This document shows positions 1-9,358 of a DNA stretch of 20,388 nucleotides, one piece after another. Source of the stretch: Chara braunii (lineage: Eukaryota; Streptophyta; Charophyceae; Charales; Characeae). The notes beneath the pieces were generated by a model that saw only the letters and a program-made list of their open reading frames with translations, was not told the origin of the DNA and did not search any database. The position numbers and the translations under genes were made by a program. Each line of letters starts with the position of its first letter. The stretch's first letter is position 1. The stretch lies in the NCBI GenBank assembly GCA_003427395.1, contig BFEA01000013.1, positions 4,498,253-4,518,640 of the forward strand, written 5' to 3'.

Positions 1-110
1 TTCTTTTTTTTTTTTTTCTTCTTCTTCTTCTTTTTCTTCTTCTTCTCCTTCTTCTTCTCCTCTTCCTTCCTCCTCTTCCTTTTGTCCTACTCCTCCATGT
101 TCTGTCATTT
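1..110. repeat. TTC-rich polypyrimidine tract
   Basis: The + strand is almost only T and C, with TTC/TTCTCC-type runs. It is low-complexity sequence with no open frame of interest. It begins at the window edge, so the full length is unknown. It opens a 3.8-kb zone in which every repeat has its pyrimidines on the same strand. Confidence 0.9.
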
Positions 111-199
111 CTTTTTGTTATTCTTCCTCATCCTCTCTTTCTCCACATACACTTTCCAAAGCTTAGAGTAGATAGTAAGAGGCTTTTTCACTAGTAATG

Positions 200-712
200 G
201 TCTCCCCATGGACTCGTCCTTCACTCCCCTGTGTATCGCCACTTTCTATCTTGTGATTCTATGCATGAGAGTGAGTTTCACTCACTCAACCCTCACTTTT
301 TCTCCATTTCTTCACCTAGTAGCAAATCGCAATTTTGTTTGTGCTCATCCTAGTCTTCTTGATGATCGATCACTCTTGTTTAGTCCATTCCTTCACTTCC
401 ATGTGAATCGTCACTTTCTATCTTCTGATTTCATGCATGAGTGAGTTTCACTCACTCTCCCCTCACTTTTTCTCCATTTCTTCACTTAGTACCAAATCGC
501 AACTTTTGTTTGTGCTTATCCTAGTGTTTTGATGATCTTTTACTCTTGTTTAGTCCATTCCTTCACTCCCATGTGAATCGCCACTTTGTATCTTGAGATC
601 TCATGCATGAGAGTGAGTTGCACTCACTCTCCCTTCACTTTCTCTCCATCTCTTCACTTTGTAGTAAATCGCAATTTTGGTTTGGGCTCATTCTAGTGTT
701 TTGAATAATCCT
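200..712. repeat. ~171-bp tandem repeat, about 3 copies
   Basis: The word ACTTTSTATCTTSWGAT, followed by ATGCATGAG and a GTGAGTT/CACTCACT stretch, starts at 241, 413 and 583, giving periods of 172 and 170. Flanking words such as TCCATTYCTTCAC and AAATCGCAA recur in the same register. Each unit looks like two related halves: one half carries TCCATTCCTTCACT then GAATCGYCACTTT, the other TCCATTTCTTCACY then AAATCGCAAYTTT. It is probably a dimeric repeat of an ~86-bp ancestor. The open frame at 208-444 runs through it and is not evidence of a gene. Confidence 0.85.
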
Positions 713-1674
713 TCACTCTTGCTTTGTGCATTTCATATACTTGGTGATAGTCCGATTCATCCTTGGCTGTTCCACTAGTCATATGCATATGTTCTCACGA
801 GTCACACTCTTGTTTTGTCGATTTTATACACTTGGTGATAGTCCGATTCATCCTTGGTTGCTCCACTAGTCACATGCATGTGTTATCACTAGTCACACTC
901 TTGCTTTGTCCATTTCATACACTTGGCGATAGTCCGATTCATCCTTGGATGTTCCACTAGTTATATGCATGTGTTCTCACTAGGCACACTCTTGCTTTGT
1001 GCATTTCGTACACTTGGTGATAGTCCGATTCATCCTTGGCTGCTTCACTAGTCACATGCATGTGTTCTCACTAGTCACACTCTTGCTTTCTCCATTTCAT
1101 ACACTTAGTGATAGTCCGATTCATTCATGGTTGTTCCACTAGTCATATGCACGTGTTCTCACTTGTCACACTCTTGCTTTGTGCACTTGGTGATAGTCCG
1201 ATTCATCCTTGGTCGTTCCTTTAGTCATATGCATGTATTCTCACTAGTCACACTCTTGCTTCGTGCATTTCACACACTTGGTGATAGTCCGATTCATCCT
1301 TGGTTGTTCCACTAGTCATATGCATGTGCTCTCACTAGTCACTCTCTTGCTTTGTGCATTTAATACACTTGGTGATAGTCTGATTCATCCTTGGTTGTTC
1401 CACTAGTCGTATGCATGTGTTCCCACTAGTCTCACTCTTGCTTTGTGCATTTCATACACTTGGTGATAGTCTGATTCATCCTTGGTTGTTCCTCTAGCCA
1501 TATGCATGTGTTCTCACTAGTCATACTCTTGCTTTGTCCATTTCGCACACTTGGTGATAGTTCGATTCATCCTTAGTTGTTCCACTAGTCATATGCATGT
1601 GTTCTCAATAAGCACGCTCTTGCTTTGTGCCTTTCATACACTTGGTGGTACAACGATTCATCCTTGGTTAGTCG
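713..1674. repeat. 91-bp satellite, 11 copies
   Basis: The anchor GATAGTCCGATTCATCC (with point variants) occurs at 746, 837, 928, 1019, 1110, 1192, 1283, 1374, 1465, 1556 and 1647. All intervals are exactly 91 except one of 82, where TTTCATACA is missing from the copy near 1185. Each unit also holds CACTCTTGCTTTGTGCATTTC, a CACTAGTC word and CATATGCATGTG, with an ATGCAT palindrome. The period is not a multiple of three, so the 60-65 residue open frames across it are by-products. It abuts the 171-bp repeat and shares words with it. Confidence 0.95.
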
Positions 1675-2473
1675 ACTTGACACACACATGGCCTAACGAG
1701 AACCCCCGTGTTCTAATCGAACGTGGTAAATAGGAGGTAAGAAAATTGACTGTTTTTTTTCTACTAGGACTGTTGTTGCTGTTGTTCCTGTGCATAACAA
1801 TGCTGCTGCTGATGATGATGACTGACCAAGTCTCTTGCTGCGACTGCTGCCGATGAAAAAGCAATGGCCAACCCCAGAGCACGGGCCGGTCCGAAAATGA
1901 GACTAAGGGGCGAGTGCGACCAGGGGGCACTTTGGCCAAGTTTCGTCAAAACAGGGACATGAGGGTTGGGACTTCTCAGACCTCATATCCTAGGCATAAA
2001 CAGATGACCTGCAGAACCTGCAGATCATCTGAGTCTATTTTCCTGCAAAAACGGAAAATGGACTTTACCGAATTATTCACCTTGAGGCCCGGACGGCGAC
2101 CGAAAACGCCACGTAGGGGCATACGACGACGGAATCCGACCAAACTTGGCGGGGTGCTTCCATAGGGTACAGACAGCGAGCCCACCGAATTAGGACTGAT
2201 TCTGACGTCGTTTGGGTAAGGAAATGCAAGTGTGTGTTTTTCGGTTCTCCCCCCTCAGGCAAAAAACGACAAAATCTGCAAAATCTGCAAAATCTGTAGA
2301 TCTGCAGATCAGGAAAGACTGTGTTTTTTTAAATCTGTATTTTCTGCCAGTTTGTGCTTTCTGCATATCTGCTCTAAGACTAGTGCTGCAAGTCTGAAGT
2401 TTTTGAAGTCTGGGACAAGGGAAAACTTAGGGAGACAAAGTCAGACGCGTGAAGTAGGACAAAGTATCGGATA
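1675..2473. other. Stretch without a recognisable gene
   Basis: Between two tandem arrays lies about 800 bp with open frames only up to 95 codons, on both strands and without recognisable domains. It is rich in CTGCA and ATCTGC words (for example 2010-2035 and 2340-2395). It could be remains of a solo LTR or other mobile sequence, but I found no terminal repeats or target duplications. Confidence 0.5.
2271..2310. repeat. 9-bp tandem repeat (AAAATCTGC)
   Basis: AAAATCTGC repeats head to tail from 2271, 2280 and 2289, then continues as degenerate AGATCTGC/AGATCAGG. It is a short local slippage-type repeat inside an ATCTGC-rich stretch. Confidence 0.75.
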
Positions 2474-3352
2474 CCTCACACCGTCTTCCTCCTCCATCTT
2501 CTTCACCCATCCACCATAGCCGACCACCTCACACCATCTTCCTCCTCCATCTTCTTTACCCATCCACCATAGCCAACCACCGCGCACCATCTTCCTCCTC
2601 CATTTTCTTCACCCATCCACCATAGCCAACCACCTCACACGCTCTTCCTCCTCCATCTTCGTCAACCATCCTCCATAGCCAATCACCACACATCATCTTC
2701 CTCCTCCATCTCCTTCACCCATCCACCATAGCCAACCACCACACATCATCTTCCTCCTCCATCTTCTTCACCCATCCACCATAGCCAACCACCTCACACC
2801 ATCTTCCTCCTCCATCCTCTTCACCCATGCACCACAGCCAACCACCTAGCACCATCTTCCTCCTCCATCCTCTTCACCCATCCCCCATAGCCAACCACCT
2901 CACACCATCTTCCTTCTCCATCTTCTTCACCCGTCCACCATAACCAACCACCTCACACCATCTCCCCCCTCCATCATCCTCAATCATCCTCCATAGCCGA
3001 CCACCGCGCACCATCTTCCTCCTCCATCTTCTTCACCCATCCACCATAACCAACCACCTCACACCACCTTCCTCCTCCATCTTCATTAACCATCCTCCAT
3101 TGCCAACCACCTCGCACCCTCTTCCTCCTCCATCTCCTTCACCCATCCACCATAGCCAACCACCACACATCGTCTTCCTCCGCCATCTCCACCCATCCAC
3201 CATAGCCGATCACCTCACTCCATGTTCCTCCGCCATCTTCTTCACCCATCCGTCATAGCCAACCTCCTCGCACCATCTTCCTCCTCCATCATCTTCAACC
3301 ATCCTCCATAGCCAACCGCCTCACGCCCCCTTCCTCCTTTACCTCATTCACC
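2474..3352. repeat. 53-bp minisatellite, about 16 copies
   Basis: Units begin with CCTCACACC (variants CCGCGCACC, CCACACATC) and continue with ATCTTCCTCCTCCATC, TTCTTCACCCATCC and ACCATAGCCAACCA. Starts at 2474, 2527, 2580, 2633 and 2686 are exactly 53 apart; the last partial unit starts near 3319. A few units have short indels, such as the shortened one near 3190. The + strand is about nine-tenths pyrimidine and adenine, with almost no G. No coding reading is supported. Confidence 0.92.
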
Positions 3353-3458
3353 AACCAAAGGGCATGACCAAAGGGGCGCGAAAAAGCAAGGTAAAGAAAA
3401 GAGGACCTTACGCAGGACGGTGGGACAAGTATAGGATAAGTTGATTAGCAGTAGGAGG

Positions 3459-3541
<83 letters not shown>

Positions 3542-3542
3542 N

Positions 3543-3629
<87 letters not shown>
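3459..3629. repeat. (CT)n microsatellite with one N
   Basis: An uninterrupted CT dinucleotide run of about 170 bp, broken only by an N at 3542. The N is an undetermined base, so the true array length is uncertain; it may be an assembly join. The Ser-Leu and Arg-Glu open frames on the two strands are artefacts of the repeat. Confidence 0.98.
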
Positions 3630-3632
<3 letters not shown>

Positions 3633-3800
3633 TCCTCTCACGCTATCCTCTTTTCTCCTCCTCTCCCTTGCCTCCTCTTCTTCGTCCTTCACCGTCGCCT
3701 CCCTCTCCCCTTCGTCATCCTTCTCTCACAATCTAAAAGCCTTGACCCTACTTCCTCCCCCTCTCCCCTCTTGGTGTATAACTAACCCTCCCCTACTCAC
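3630..3800. other. Pyrimidine-rich flank of the CT run
   Basis: TC- and CCT-rich sequence continues for some 150 bp after the microsatellite and ends near CCCTCCCCTACTCACGTG. No gene is seen. It marks the right edge of the pyrimidine-rich zone; after about 3800 the + strand becomes purine-rich. Confidence 0.6.
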
Positions 3801-3914
3801 GTGTTACATTGTCAGGTAATGAATGGTGAAAGGAATTTGTCCTCACTTGGTGGAGAATGTGGACGAGGGAAGGGTTGTTGGTCCCTTGTGCCGCCGAGAA
3901 GGAAAGGAAAAGGG

Positions 3915-3992
3915 GCCTTTGAGAACTTGGAAGGAGGCAAGTCCGGAAAAGAGGCCTTTGAGAAATTGGAAGGAGGCAAGTCCGAAAAAGGG
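3915..3992 (+). repeat. 39-bp tandem duplication
   Basis: Two adjacent 39-bp copies start at 3915 and 3954 (GCCTTTGAGAA..TTGGAAGGAGGCAAGTCCG..AAA) with a few differences. Because 39 is a multiple of three, the open frame 3801-4034 shows a 13-residue repeat of the form AFE(N/K)LEGGKS(G/E)K. That frame is short (77 codons, not clearly ATG-started) and resembles nothing I know, so I list only the repeat. Confidence 0.8.
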
Positions 3993-5450
3993 ACTAAAAA
4001 GAGTTGGTACTTAAAGAAAGGTCAGTTGACTTAACCATTACCCCGACTGCATGACTAAGGGAGGAGATTGGCCTGGACTGAGGAAGGAAAAGGAAAGCAC
4101 AAAGGGCTAAGGAAAAGTGAACTTAGGCTTGTGAGAGGGATTATGTGTTGAACCCATGTGGGGGGATGCTTTGCATAAATTGTGTTGGATGTGCAGGTAA
4201 GTAGCCTAAAGAGTCATTGAGCGGGAATGGGTCCCGGGTATGCCGGGCGGCAAAGAGAAAGTGGGACCGAGGTCAAACGGGTTGTGAACTTAACCCTTGC
4301 CCTTGAATAAGTTTTTGAGCATGTTTGTGCAAAGCAAAGTCGGTCATAGCAAATTGCAAAACATAAGGCGTCCAAAACGGCCGCCTAGATTAAAATGAAA
4401 AATTTGGGCGTGTATGTGGGATGGGGCCCCGAAAAGACTAAGGGGTGTATAGGATAAATGCATAGGCTGGACAAAGGGGAGACATGTATGATGTATGCGA
4501 CAACGAAAGGTACGAGTAGGATGGCCAAAATGGAAGTAGGCAAAAGCCCTAGGGAGGCGTAGGGGAACCGCGAGACGTGGTCCGCGGACCCGAGCCGAAG
4601 GGTGGCCGCACGCTCAACAAGGCTTTGAGGAATCTTGACTTAGTGCATGCATGTGTGGCCTAAGGATGACGCTTGGCCTGCGCATAAAATAAGAAAGACT
4701 TTCTATAAACCCGCTGGACTGCTTGAACATTGGAAGGAGCAATTGCATGATAACACCTCAAAGCATCAAGAAAAATCCCGATTAACGAAAAGTTTTGGCG
4801 AGTCTACCATCCGGCGAGAGGGCGGAGCTACATCCCCAATGTCAAAGCTCTCTCGCAAAATGGCACATCCCCATCCATCTCAAAGCACTAGGTGCGGGTG
4901 CCCCTGTGACGAACGCTCCGCACCCTGAGCATGAGTGCGGGCGGAGCAGAGCCAACTGGGACCCGCAAAAGTCTAACAGGGTACGGCCCTACAAAAAATG
5001 GTGGAGGTGACGGGCATAGGGTTAAACTGACCCTTGCGATTCTGGAAGGGGGGCGCCCTACGTATGACCGTGTACACAACCGAAGAGAAGGAAATTGGAC
5101 TTGAGTTTGCTCTTCCCTTTGAGAGAATCAAAATTGAGAGTGGTTGGGCGCATAGCATGGCAAGACCTGGAAGTATAATATGCATGATACACACTTGGTC
5201 AGCTCCCTCCTTTGTGGAGTAGCTTTAGCCCCCCTCCTGTGGTGCTGGTGTTCGCCAGTCCAGAAAAGCCTTGGGTAAGTCGAAGGTCGACCCTTCCTTT
5301 TCGTGTGAAAGAAGGGCTCCGGTTACCTAGCAGGTGGTTGGTGCTTCGACTTCGGTCGGGGTCCAATGAAAATCCCGCGGCGGAGTGATCCGACCGACTG
5401 GGTGCTCTTCTCTCTTCTTCTTCTGAGCCCTACGGGCTTATGCACTAAAC
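3993..5450 (+). other. LTR- or leader-like non-coding stretch
   Basis: About 1.45 kb with no credible gene; the open frames here are below 95 codons and overlap on both strands. Purine-rich G/A-heavy sequence is followed by a more mixed GC-rich part near 5230-5450 that ends in a CTCTTCTCTCTTCTTCTTC run. A CTATAAAC word near 4702 could be a TATA element. The texture suggests an LTR or untranslated leader of a retroelement, but I could not find a second copy in the window, so this is inference only. Confidence 0.3.
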
Positions 5451-6625
5451 ACTTGAGATGCTTGAAAAAACCTACATGAGCACAACAGGTCATCAAGAAG
5501 GAACAATCCTACCCTATGAAAGGACAAACAAACGAAGATAAAGGGAATGACGGGAGTTGCTAGACTCGTAAGAAAACTAGCTCACCCTTGAAGACGCTCA
5601 CGAAAAGGAACCAATCACTGTGTATGGAAGTAAGGGGAATGACACTCATTGTCCTGAGAGAAAACCGTGAGGTATGGGTAGGAAGCGATGGGTGCACCAA
5701 AGGGAAGGCACTTGTACTGTGTGTGTCCCACTTGGGACTTGGGATCTATATGAGGGGAAATTGAGCGTCCTGCCTTTCAGAAGGAAAGGATGGGTCTGAA
5801 CCAGCTGGGCGGGTTGCGAAAAGTTGTTTCTGTTGTAGTGTCGTCGGGTCTCTTGTGTGGGAGGTTGGGCCACCGGGCTGTCAGGCAGGAGTTGGTCTCG
5901 CCGGTTGATTAGTAGCACTCCCTCCCCCGTTTTGCCGCTCTTGCATACCCCCGTTGGCACCGGGAATCATCCCGCGCACCCCGTTAGGAGCAAAAGTCAA
6001 TCGTCCGGGCATTCACTTCCATCGGTCCGATAAGAATCAGCCTTTCCCCCACCGTACTACGAGAGGCTACTAATTGTCTTTGAGGCTCCCTCCTTGTCCC
6101 ACATGCAGCGGTCCTCCTCCGTCTGCCGACAAGCAGCCACCCCGCCTGAGAAAACATTTCGCATCCCGCCTGGGCAAGGTGTCGAGCCATGCTCGGTCCG
6201 AAAGTATCAGCAGAGAGACCACATTGAGGAAGGCCGGTGAGGAGATAAACGGTTTGTGTGTGAGATTGCTTCGATTTTCTTTTTTGTGTATTCCCCTCTC
6301 TGTAAAGATTGGTTGAGGTCTGAACTGTTGGACGGGGCAATGCTTCTGGTCTATTTCCACCTCTCTGCATAAGTCTACACGAGTGAGAGATGATTGGAAG
6401 GAAGTAGGATAGACGTCAGCTGGAATGGAACAAAGAGAAGGAATGTAGGATATGATGGCCGACCGGAGGTGCTCTGGGAAGGTGGCACTTAGGAATGAGG
6501 AGGTAGATTAGGGAGACCTGGGTGAGTGGTCTGAAATAATTCTCATCCAGGACGTAGATTAACCTGATCGAAGGGGCCGTTCGGTGCTCTCTTTTGGAAA
6601 CAAGAATCGGTTGCTGGAAAACAAA
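5451..6625 (+). other. Non-coding leader-like stretch with weak PBS candidate
   Basis: About 1.2 kb without a supported gene. Open frames of up to 128 codons occur on the minus strand (5646-5960, 5984-6370) but have no recognisable domain and overlap each other. At 5954 the sequence TTGGCACCGGGAATC begins like a tRNA-complementary primer-binding site (TGG start, CCGGGAATC like a T-arm complement), but no LTR terminus (CA) is directly in front of it. It lies ahead of the module array, where a retroelement leader would be expected. Confidence 0.3.
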
Positions 6626-7437
6626 ATGGTGTGATGGTTGTCGTCTCCAATCTATTCCAGCGGCCCGAAAATACTGGTAGATGTAAAAGACGGGGTATCG
6701 GTTCTCCTCCCGGAAGAAGGAACATGGACAGACCTAGAGCCAGCCTATCAAACTGTAATGCTGGATGAGGAGGACACGTTCCTCTGGATAAAGACGATAT
6801 GGACTAAGATCAGGCTGACGAGATTGTCGCCAAGCTTGATGGATTTGGAATTTCGTGGGACGGTGGAAGCCCGAGTGTGGGTCTACTTGTCCTAGGATGG
6901 GGAAAATGCTATGGTCGTGGATCTGGTGCTAGGGACCGCTCCGGACGAACTGTTTAGGAAGGTAGAAAGGAAGGTTGTATGGGTCGCGTGTCAGCGGGCG
7001 AAGATGGAAATGGAAAGGGTAGATGTGCGAGTGGAACTCGGGGATAGGGGGAATGTGAGACGGCCCGTCAGAACAATGAGATGCGTGCTACCTCCTTTCT
7101 GGAGGACACGGTCTTCGGGACCCGGAGTAGGTTGGTGCAGATATGCCAGTCCATAACCAACCTTGGGTTGTACCAGTGCGCCAGGCAGGACTTCTTCTGG
7201 CTGTTAGTGGAAATGGGGCCCTTTGAAGGAAATTGGGCGAGGAAACTAGTCGAGATGTTGAATTGCATTAGTATAGACAATGTCTATGTCCCTAGCCCAG
7301 TACATTTGGGGATAGTTTACAGAAATGTGGCAGTAGGGGAGACCTTCCTCGAAGGGGTGAGGGAATTGTTCTACGACAGAGAGGATGACCTCAGTGTCGA
7401 CGATGAGGGGGACGAGATAGACGACTGGGATTTCTAA
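6626..7437 (+). pseudogene. Tandem module M1: broken gene of an unrecognised ~240-residue family
   Basis: First of four related, decayed copies. The likely start is ATG 6626, about 21 codons before the conserved block DGVSVLLPEEGTW; the same spacing holds in M2-M4. Frame 2 runs to about 7060 with in-frame stops TGA 6632 and TAG 6893, then frame 1 continues to the stop at 7437. Domain order: N-terminal beta-like block (DGVSVLLP), a tryptophan-rich stretch (LWIKTIW), the block VVDLVLGTAPDELF, then a helical C-terminal part with VEMGPFEGNWARKLVEML and YRNVAVGETFLEGVRELF, ending in a very acidic tail (DREDDLSVDDEGDEIDD). I do not know the family or function. It lies 3.4 kb before gag on the same strand. 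Alternative: host genes swallowed by, or next to, the retroelement. Confidence 0.6.
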
Positions 7438-7491
7438 GGAAAGGAACTTATTTTAGGGAAACGAGTGGTCGACGCTATGCAAGAAGAGGTG

Positions 7492-8237
7492 ATGACTAGA
7501 GAATAGCTGCTGGTGGACTGCACTTTCAAAGGATGGAAGCCAAAGTGACTCATAGGGGGGGTAGAAATGCTTATACCAACGGAAAACGAATAGAGAGGAA
7601 CCACGTGCGATTGGGTTGGGTTTGAAGTTGCCCTGTAACTATTATACCTATGGATAGAACGGATCTGGAACCCGATAAGGGAAGAGGAAGGATGAGACGA
7701 GATAGCGGAAGGAAAGGTGAAATCAGTCGAAACAATCGTTCTTTCTGAGAAAGGGTGGGACTTATTTTGCACTGCGCTAGCAGCGGGACATGATCCAATT
7801 TGGCTTATGGGAAACGTGGAGGCAAGGACCCGAAAGGAGGGCGAGAGGTTCGCTACGAAGGGTGGGATGAGGTCAGTAGTAGGGTCGTGATGGGGAGATG
7901 GAAGGAACTCAAGCCTCCCTGCCTACGTAGGGTGTCGGGGTTCGTTGTCGATTGGTTTGAGGGTTTTGACCACATTCTAAACGTGGCCGATTCCATGGAA
8001 TGGACGCACATAGAATGTGCCCGGTTGACTGAGGATTTTTATAGGACCTCATTGAAACATGGGCCCTTTGACGGCAATAAAGCCTGGGAGGTCCTCACCA
8101 TTTTGAGAATAGGTAAGTATGATCGTCTGGAGGTGGACGCGGAGACCTGGGATACCATAATTAGTCGGGAGGTGACAGCTGCTCCATCCAACATAGATGG
8201 CGTTGTTAAACTCTTGGAGGTAATGTGGTTCGACTGA
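7492..8237 (+). pseudogene. Tandem module M2: broken gene of the same family
   Basis: Second copy. The proposed start ATG 7492 lies 21-22 codons before GGVEMLIPTENE, matching M1. Frame 1 carries stops at 7504 (TAG), 7546 (TGA), 7591 (TAG), 7636 (TAA) and 7693 (TGA), yet the family blocks continue through them: CDWVGFEV, LYLWIERIW, GWDLFCTALAAGHDP. Near 7830-7890 the reading moves to frame 0, which stays open to 8237 and gives LKPPCLRR, FYRTSLKHGPFDGNKAWEVL and IISREVTAAPSNIDGVVKLL. The acidic C-terminal tail of M1 is absent. The N-terminal half is the most damaged of the four copies, while the C-terminal half is clean. Function unknown. Confidence 0.55.
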
Positions 8238-8435
8238 GAGACAGGGACCTCGGAGACCATGAGGAAATGAAAAAGGGAGGGGATGTAAGTAAACTAAGGG
8301 GTAACGTAGGGTAGGAGGCATGTACATTAGCTAAGCGGGGCGCGCATCAGGATTAAAATTGGGGGGGGGGTCCGACTACTGTGGGCGCAACTGCAGATCG
8401 CAGGCAAGGAAGTAAGACAAGAAGGACAGTACGAA
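8238..8435 (+). other. Spacer between M2 and M3
   Basis: About 200 bp, purine-rich, with GATGTAAGTAAAC near 8284 that resembles a 5' splice site and a run of nine G around 8361-8369. No gene is seen. The spacers between modules (about 55, 200 and 145 bp) show no obvious shared sequence by eye. Confidence 0.5.
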
Positions 8436-9214
8436 ATGGCCCGAAGAAGGACGTTCCTTGAAGACCGCTCACTGGGAATTGAGCCACCAAGGGAGCGGGA
8501 GGGCGGCATAGAAATCAGCATGCCAACCCAGAACGAAATCCGGAATCCTGTAGTGGACTGGGTCGGAATCGAGCTTTTGGAAAAGACGGTGTGTACCTGG
8601 TAACCGAAGTGGAATGGCATGCCGAAGGGGAGCAGGGCGGATGGAATCCGGATCCACGAGGGCACGTACCTGCGAAGGGGCGACTGTACCTAGTGAAGAG
8701 TGGGTGGCGCACCTTTAGGGTCACATTAGCATCCGGGGGAGACCCGCTGGGTATGTTCGAGGGCGCCTGACAACTAGTATGGCAGGCGGGGTTCGAGTTC
8801 GTGGATCCTGAGCGGGACGAAGTCATGGCGGATCTAAGGGTGGCTATGGTAGGAACCTTTAGTCTACCTAGCGAGAACGTACGAATGAGGTTGCCGCCCT
8901 TTTTACTACAAAGGATGGGTGGCGAGGCGCATGTCAGGCAGGCAGTAGCGGCCCTGACCGACGTAACTTTCGAAGAAGCAATGACGTACAAGGAGTATTG
9001 CTGAATCTTTCTAGAAATGGGTTCGTTCGACAGTGGGGAAAGGTACGAGGTACTATGCCTACTACACGCAACTTTGACAACAAGGTCAAGGATTCCACTA
9101 ATCAATGACCATGTCTTGTGGGACGTCATCCGGCGGGAGGTAGGCCGGTGCCCGACTTACATAGACGATCTATACCGGCTGTACGAGTTGTCAGAGAAAG
9201 ATACTTGCCCCTAA
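8436..9214 (+). pseudogene. Tandem module M3: broken gene of the same family
   Basis: Third copy. ATG 8436 opens frame 0 (MARRRTFLED) and reaches GGIEISMPTQNE and VDWVGIELLEK before a stop at 8601. The homologous reading moves to frame 2 near 8580: KDGVYLVTEVEWHAEG, then SGWRTFRVTLASGGDP, with one TGA at 8768, then LRMPP-like RLPPFLLQ, a TGA at 9002, and finally EMGSFDSGERYEVLCLL and VIRREVGRCPTYIDDLYRLY to the stop at 9212. Apart from one frameshift and two opal codons the copy is nearly complete, and it gives the best picture of the whole module (about 255 residues). The start MARRR resembles MAARR of M4. Function unknown. Confidence 0.6.
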
Positions 9215-9358
9215 AAAATGAACTAAGAAAGGAAGAATAGTAGAGGCCAGAGAAGAAGAATGAGGGCATAAAAGAAAAAAGACGAGGTAGGCGGACTGTT
9301 GCTGAAGAGAGACTGTAATCCTCTTTGTTTCGGCCATGCAGGAGATCACCGATCGACG

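Noticed and set aside
200-712. 171-bp period compared with primate alpha satellite
   Set aside because: Only the length agrees; the sequence is unrelated and only about three copies exist.
713-3352. Tandem arrays considered as CRISPR
   Set aside because: Units are repeated whole, 91 and 53 bp, with no unique spacers, and the sequence is eukaryotic.
3408-3785. Long open frames with Arg-Glu or Ser-Leu repeats across the CT run
   Set aside because: They are direct translations of a dinucleotide repeat with an N inside; nothing else supports a gene.
5646-6370. Minus-strand open frames of 104-128 codons
   Set aside because: Overlapping frames of similar length, no domains, no plausible neighbours; consistent with chance.
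8515-9129. 204-codon open frame on the minus strand
   Set aside because: It is antisense to module M3, whose blocks match three other copies on the + strand.
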